A stretch of 64,000 bases of DNA from Odontocerum albicorne (Eukaryota; Arthropoda; Insecta; Trichoptera; Odontoceridae), in the NCBI GenBank assembly GCA_949825065.1, contig OX463847.1, positions 32,998,115-33,062,114 on the forward strand, given 5' to 3'. Position numbers and translations under genes: made by a program. Below are positions 58,415 through 64,000 of the stretch, one piece after another. The number at the start of each line of letters is the position of its first letter. Position 1 is the stretch's first letter. The notes under the pieces are model-generated. The model had not been told where the DNA came from. It searched no databases and was given only the letters and a program-made list of their open reading frames with translations.

Positions 58415-58770
58415 CATGTCTTATGCATTAACAAATATAAAGAAGAGCGATTTGAGATGGTTTGGTCATGTTGAACGAATGAATAATGAAAGACAATCAA
58501 ACAACTACGCACCGCAAATGTGAATGGAATACATGGCATATTTTGAAAGAAGGTAATGTAAAAAATGTATCCAAGATGAACTGGTTGCTTAGAAGAAATT
58601 GCTAGATTAACCATATATAACGTAATCACGAACACAAAAGTAATGAAAATTAAAAGTCATATAAAATGGTAGGAGTTGTATGAGGTGTATGAATACAGAA
58701 GCGAAAGATTATTGTCGCGATAGGGTGGCATATCTCCCTATTCCGACAGGGAAACGGCGTGATGTAATAA
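58415..58770 (+). pseudogene. LINE ORF2 C-terminal fragment (sense copy) with tail
   Basis: Plus strand: KRRSDLRWFGHVERMNNERQ is followed by a broken Lys/Arg-rich part. Then ATCCAAGATGAACTGGTTGC and AGAAGAAATTGC (the common tail), and a second coding trace at 58680-58765, GCGAAAGATTATTGTCGCGA followed by TTCCGACAGGGAAACGGCG. The 'LRWFGHVERM' motif is the clearest landmark of the LINE whose antisense pieces are scattered through this window. Broken by several stops. The minus frame at 58411-58635 is its shadow. Confidence 0.7.
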
Positions 58771-59749
58771 ATCAAATGGTTGATCTTAAATAAAACCAAA
58801 GCAATGTTTTTTAAAACATGGTTAAAATATTGATATCCTTACACCGAAATTAATGTCCGTCACAGATATTTTTATGAGCGAAATAATAACTTCAAACAAA
58901 AATATTTTGAAAATAAACGCTGATTAAAAATTCTTCAGTTTGGTGTAAAAAGACAATTTTATATTTAATATGATGTACAAACATGTGGCGATTTTTGAGG
59001 AATGACAAAAACAACTTGAAAAATATATAAATGCCTAGGGCAATAAATTTTACAAAACACAATATTGATAAAATTTAGGGAATAATTATTAAAAATGGAA
59101 TACATAAGTTATATTCGTTGTAAAAGTTAATTTTAAATAAGAATATTGAAAATTTACTAAATTTATCATTTATTAAGAGTTTTTTTAACATTAGTTCTGA
59201 TTAATTAAAAAAATACTTTCAATCAGAAATGCTCTCTTTTATTTGAATTATTTTAGCATTGTTGATTCACATAAAAACCATTATTTAACCCATATGAATT
59301 CAAACATGTTATATTCAAATATTGAAATAATATAGTTACGTGATATTGAAACGAAATACATTTTTTTTGGGCATTAATATTCTGGCCAAGATAAAATACT
59401 TGTAGTAATAACAATGTTTTTCTGAAATCAATTCACGAGGAAATCGACGAAAGTTGATTTTATAAGAGAAAATCCTACCACAAGTTAAATATTTGTTTAA
59501 ACAATATACTTGACGACCTTCATAGCCTTGGTTGCTTAAAAAGATCCCAAATTGTTTTAAAATATTTCTAGAGACTATTATTACTGGTTGGGTAGAAGAC
59601 ATTACCTCATGGCAATAAAACCCGCCTGGGTGCATGGTTATAATGAACGTTTGATGTCATACAATAATATTAAACAAAAAAAACATATTTGTATTAAAGT
59701 ACACTTTTGATGTTTGATCTATGTTTAAATCTTGTGGAATAATCGCAAT
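58771..59749. other. No gene recognised
   Basis: AT-rich. The 99-codon minus frame at 59336-59635 shows no motif. Confidence 0.5.
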
Positions 59750-59895
59750 GTAGCATTTTTTTCCATCCAACCAAAATGTTGTCAATGTCTTGTATATAAA
59801 AATCTAGATTGATACACATTTAATATATTTGGAAATTATCAGGAATCGAATTTAATAACCCAGGTTGGAAGACAGCCACAAGAATACGGAAATCA
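59750..59895 (-). mobile_element. SINE family B (minus strand), decayed
   Basis: The minus strand contains GGCTGTCTTCCAACCTGGG, a poor B box (AAATTCGATTCCTG) near 59845, then a spacer and the tail TTTGGTTGGATGG at 59765-59780. Confidence 0.4.
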
Positions 59896-60461
59896 CTGAG
59901 TATATAAATAAAAAAGTAATGGTAAGTTAACAAATTAAACAAAATTCGAGTTTATTGATTAATTAACCCCTCTTTTGCTGTTACCCCTCGTGTCATCATC
60001 CCCTCATCAATATAATATTTTCACTCAGTTGTGAGCCGCATTTGTTATTGATAATTCAGCTGTCATAGGATCAAGATTTAGAAAAATGATTAATAGAGGA
60101 AACAAACAACATGGTTGCCACCCCCGAGGTGGTAATGCGAGGGTGACAAAGTGGTGCTCAACAATTGTTGTCGCGGGTGAGGGAGGATTTTGCAGTGAAA
60201 ATAAATCGTCGTGTAAAGCGCAAACTATAATGCGTAGCTTTGTGGCGAAAATGAGTATATATATTTTTTAATAAGCAAAGATAACTCTTATATGTATATG
60301 GCAGAAGAAAACGAAATCATAATGAAAGTTTTTTTACTCATAATAAATATACCTAACATACAAAACAATTATAAAGCTATTCAATGGTTACAATTGTGTA
60401 ACACAAACTTTTGACTCGTATTAAAAAGGTTTTAAATACATATACTCGTATACTCGTACAA
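59896..60461. other. No gene recognised
   Basis: It includes a GC-richer block (60105-60190, with CACCCCCGAGGTGG) inside a 61-codon plus frame without motif. Two adjacent TACTCGTA octamers are at 60443 and 60451. Confidence 0.4.
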
Positions 60462-60720
60462 ACCATCATGCCATTTTCCTGTTGGGTTACGAAGAAAGAA
60501 CATCGTCAAATTTCCTTCACCTCGTTTACATCCATTCATCTTACCATAGTTTCTTGTATTTATATTGGTACCTTCAATAGTTTTTTTCAAAATTTAATTG
60601 AATTGGTCCATACTTTCTTGGTTGTCCTGTATTACGGTTCCTTGCATTCAAAATTTGAATTAATAGTCTTTCACCATCCACCAGTTCAACATGTCCAAAC
60701 CTTTTAAACGTGCTCTTCTT
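60462..60720 (-). pseudogene. LINE ORF2 C-terminal fragment (antisense copy)
   Basis: The minus strand reads RFGHVELVDGERLLIQILNA, then RNRNTGQPRKYGPIQLNF and a broken end. This is the coding sense of the repeated block (plus text CATCATGCCATTTTCCTGTTG, CCTCGTTTACATCCATTCAT, TTGAATTGGTCCATACTTTC, CAACATGTCCAAACCTTTTA). It matches the plus-strand copy at 58415, so the element is present in both orientations. Confidence 0.68.
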
Positions 60721-60734
60721 TTCACTTTTCCTAG

Positions 60735-60872
60735 CACACCACTTTATAGTTCTTCAAAGTCAGCAGAATCGAGGAAGTTGTATGAGAAGGTGAATGGATG
60801 TAGAAAAAGCGACGGATGTGTCTCGAAATAGGAGTCAGGCGCTCTGTCCTCTCTACCAATTCTGTCAGGGAG
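60735..60872 (+). pseudogene. LINE ORF2 extreme C-terminus (sense copy)
   Basis: MDVEKATDVSRNRSQALCPL followed by YQFCQGDG. 'M.VE.A..V..+R..W+S.VS.Y...' is the last part of the same LINE ORF2. It lies head to head with the antisense fragment ending at 60720, so two fragments of one LINE meet in inverted orientation. Confidence 0.5.
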
Positions 60873-62764
60873 ATGGTAAGTAAATATATAAGTTAGTAAA
60901 TTTACGAATATTGGAGCTGTTAACCAAATAGATTTTAAAGCACAGATCAAGGGTGTAATATATTAACGGGGTGTGATCTCGATTTCTCTTGGGGATTTTA
61001 ACATCTTTGTCACGAATCATTTGAATAATGTATGCTAATGTGTTAGCTAGTTCCAGCTCTGCTGCTTGCCTTGATACCAACTTACATGTGCTTGTTTTCT
61101 TGTCCAAATTATAACAAAACAAATGTTAGCGTGTCATCGGCGCTTCAGCGTAAAGGTAGGAGAAATTAATTCTAAGTCATAATATATAACCAATATTGTA
61201 AAATTTTACTATTGCCGTTTACACTTCTACAAGTAGTATGGAGCACCGCTCACACTTTCGGAATGTACCACATCTTACACTTTTAGCATGGTTGTGGGTA
61301 CGATTTGCGTTGAAACCCATTTTTTTAAGGGTTTCTCTATTTATTTAGATTTTTTTAAAAACGATTCCTATTAGTAAGACTTTACTAAAACTTTCTGAGA
61401 GTAGGAAGAAACTATAAAATGGCAATACGCCCCTCAGGCTGTACTGTATACAGCAGAATACAATGTTGTGATACAATACAGACGACAAACTCAGATGAAG
61501 CCAAATCAATCTTGGGACAATCTTACTCATTGGAGTTTCGAATTTGCGAATTCAGAGAGTCAACTCAAATTAAATGGAATATTATGAAGTAAAATTGAGA
61601 AATAATAATAAGTGTAGTATCACTAAAACAAAACGAGGTTAACGTTAGGTTACATAAATACAATGAGATGAACCGTCACATATTTAACTTTTGAGAATAA
61701 TCTTGCTCACTCATGGGTATTTTTTTTAAATACACCCCAAATTGTAAAATTTCATGATTAAAAAAAATATAATAATATAATACAAACTGTCATTTCTTTT
61801 TTAACAATGATAATGAGAAATATTTTAATGAAATTGTAATATAAGCACTAAATATACATGTCGAGTAAAGTAGACATATTTTGAGTCAGCGCTTTACGCG
61901 TCGTGAATAATACATTTTTCTTCCATAAAAGCATTTGTTTTATTCAAAAATATATTTTTTTTCTCAACAGGAAAAAAAACGTGTGAAATTTTATTTCTTT
62001 TAGTACTGTATTCAAATAATAACGCTTTTAAATCCCTCTAACTTTAAGACCGTCGTCAAAAAATGTCATTGTCATATACAACACAGAGCGTTGAAGTAAT
62101 GACGGCCATTTTGTTGAAAATGTAAGCGATTTGTTCAGACGATATTGAGTTGGCAACGGAGCCAGAGTTAGGGTTTAGTTGGCCTCCATACTTTCAAGAA
62201 TTAAAAATTAATTTAGGTAATAATACAACATTAACATTACCAACAAGTATGTTAAAGTTACCTTATTTACCGACAACTCAAAACTATTTTATTTATTTAT
62301 TCAAACTTTTCATTATGCAACAAACAATTTGACGGGTTTATTGCCAAGGGCCAATTGTGTCTTCGAATAGACTGGAATTTTTTTTAACATTTTAGTTTTC
62401 AGTGTCAGATGAAAGATTTATTTTAGTTTTCAACAAAACAAACAAACTTATAAACCGAAAAATTGTTAGATTAAAAAATACAGGAATCATTTGAATATAA
62501 CAAATTTAACAATTGGTCCTGTGGATAGGAGATAATAAAAATAACTGTGGGGGAATCGGGACGCACGTTACGTTACTGAAGGATAATATAATGATTTCTG
62601 AGTCACTGTTAGATAGAAACATGCCCTCGAAGAAGCGAGTTTGAGTCGGCAGCTGGTTCCAGAGTCTTACAATTATTATTCCGACGTTGATATTTTGATC
62701 CGAGTAATTGAAAGAAATATTCCATTTCAATGTATTATTTTCTTGTAACGACTTTTTTTTTAAA
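60873..62764. other. No gene recognised
   Basis: AT-rich. A patch at 62090-62220 (GACGGCCATTTTGTTGAAAA, then a 60-codon frame) could belong to an untranslated exon, but no motif supports it. Confidence 0.45.
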
Positions 62765-62915
62765 TTTAACCTGGCGAGTTTATTGACTCAATCTCTTCCA
62801 GCCAACCAGAAATATGTTATAATGGACCCTAAGTGAAAACCAGACTGAAATCTCATTTTTTTTAATCTGGGTTCTAGCGGGGATCGAACCCGCAACCTCC
62901 GGGTCACTATGTTTG
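62765..62915 (-). mobile_element. tRNA-derived SINE, family B, best copy (minus strand)
   Basis: Minus strand: GGAGGTTGCGGGTTCGATCC gives a near-consensus B box, then CCGCTAGAACCCAG and an A-rich stretch. The body is TTTCAGTCTGGTTTTCACTTA and the tail TTTCTGGTTGGCTGGAAGAG, then GTCAATAAACTCGCC. Head, body and tail are all clear. I used it as the reference for the other family B copies. Confidence 0.75.
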
Positions 62916-63009
62916 GAAATTAATCTAGAAAATTTCGAAAAACGATTCAATAAATGTTTATTATTTAATAGATAACCCGTGTTTCAAAGAAATATTTTCC
63001 ATAAGCCAG

Positions 63010-63140
63010 AAAACTTTTCGCCAAATGCCTCGCCTAAAAAAGTGATAAAAATAAAATAATATTTCTGTAATGTCGGCATATCTCATAAATTTTCTTTCAT
63101 TTTCAACGTCTTTTCGAGGCATTTGGCGCCAAGTTTTTTA
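63010..63140. repeat. Short inverted repeat (about 23-bp arms)
   Basis: AAACTTTTCGCCAAATGCCTCG (63011-63032) is complementary, with a two-base difference, to CGAGGCATTTGGCGCCAAGTT (63115-63135). The spacer is AT-rich. A very small foldback or a regulatory palindrome are both possible. Confidence 0.75.
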
Positions 63141-63814
63141 GGCTATTGAATTTTTTTTTTTTTTTAGAAATCACACCCATGAGATATTGTTTAGTGTTTA
63201 ATAAAGTGTATGTACACGTATGTAGTGTTAAATTAAATTAGGTACATCATAAAAATATATAAAAAAATAAAGAAAGAAAATATTTTTTTCAATGACCATT
63301 TAAATACGATAAAAAAGATCACCCTTTTATGATAAATATTGGAACTGCTGAAAAGAACTCATATATTTTTTTAAATTTATTTAATTTGTATTTTTCCCAA
63401 ACGCAAATTTTTTACCTTAGGCACTATGCTTCTACTGTGTATTTAGAAATACAGTCCTGTTGGATCTGTTTATACATTCTACGAAAAAGTTGGCAACTAT
63501 ATAAATATTCGGACTAGGCCGTATCCACGAACATTCCAAGTCCTCTAGGTGTAATCCTTCGTGATGAAAACTTTGAGTGCGTTATCCATTTGAAGACCTA
63601 GTCCCACAACTTGGGGATGTTAATTTGTCCCGAGTTGATCCGAGTTGGACCATAAAATGGAGCCTAATTATACTCGAGCTCGGTTTATCATTTCGCATTG
63701 AGACTTCGATTCCTGCTATCTGCAGAAACAAATACTTCCTGATTATATTTCTTAATCCTATTATAGTGGTATTTCTTGAACTTTCTTCTCAGCGATCGTA
63801 CATTTCGTTTTTGA
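63141..63814. other. No gene recognised
   Basis: AT-rich. The 89-codon plus frame at 63577-63846 has no recognisable motif and overlaps a tRNA-like segment. Confidence 0.45.
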
Positions 63815-63895
63815 GTTCGTGGTTTAACGGTTTATATCCATGCTAAGCAAGCGGCCACATCAGGCTCGAATCCTGGTGGATTCAGTTCTGAGCTG
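63815..63895 (+). mobile_element. tRNA-like SINE head (plus strand)
   Basis: An A-box-like TGGTTTAACGG (63820-63830) and a B box GGCTCGAATCC (63863-63873) at tRNA-like spacing. A paired acceptor stem was not found, so a SINE or pseudo-tRNA is more likely than a tRNA gene. Confidence 0.5.
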
Positions 63896-64000
63896 GTTTT
63901 ACTCATAGACAATTTTACATCAGAGTTTATGTATCGCTGAAGCCTATATGTTGCTTATCTCCGATGATTTCGAGTTCGTTTTCCAATAGTACCAGGTGTC

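Noticed and set aside
60086..60271. 61-codon frame with a Gly-rich start
   Set aside because: GC-richer, but without motif, signal peptide or repeat elsewhere.

Overview
The window is strongly AT-rich eukaryotic DNA built almost entirely from transposable-element debris, tandem repeats and anonymous AT-rich sequence. I found no host gene exon I can name, no rRNA and no functional tRNA gene. An insect, most likely a moth or butterfly (Lepidoptera), is suggested by three things. There is a near-complete mariner of the cecropia type. Several copies carry the LINE ORF2 C-terminus with the 'FGHVER..' type ending, mostly read antisense. There are many tRNA-headed SINEs with a 'GGTTGGNNGAGATNGC'-type tail. 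The order-level assignment is inference from remembered repeat families, not from a search.

Layout: 1-12.5 kb holds degraded LINE and SINE pieces, an 84-bp minisatellite (8 copies), a 257-bp near-perfect inverted repeat and the 3' end of a non-LTR element. At 13.5-15 kb lies a rearranged mariner whose inverted arms include host flank. At 16.2-16.9 kb is the 3' part of a CR1/Jockey-like LINE. At 17.3-18.6 kb is a complete mariner (TA...TA, intact inverted ends) whose transposase is broken by one frameshift between the second and third catalytic aspartates. At 24.2-24.7 kb is a hAT MITE with a perfect 8-bp target duplication. At 27.55-27.8 kb is a 37-bp minisatellite. At 29.6-32.9 kb is a second inverted mariner with a Tigger/pogo element nested in it, followed by LINE remains to 34.8 kb.

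The most notable region is 37.6-40.4 kb: a young LTR retrotransposon without pol. It has TG..CA LTRs, CACT target duplications, a PBS-like site and a polypurine tract. Its unusually GC-rich interior carries an open reading frame for the core of histone H2B, flanked by several in-element tandem repeats. Just downstream, a 68-bp minisatellite appears to be a tandem amplification of a LINE ORF2 C-terminal segment.

From 40.8 to 64 kb there are a third, internally deleted mariner, many LINE/SINE fragments, a 28-bp-stem hairpin at 47.1 kb and short inverted repeats. Scattered outside any one repeat is the octamer TACTCGTA (19 exact occurrences on both strands), well above the few expected by composition. 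The elements do not work together as a pathway. They record successive insertions, nesting and local rearrangement in intergenic or intronic DNA.
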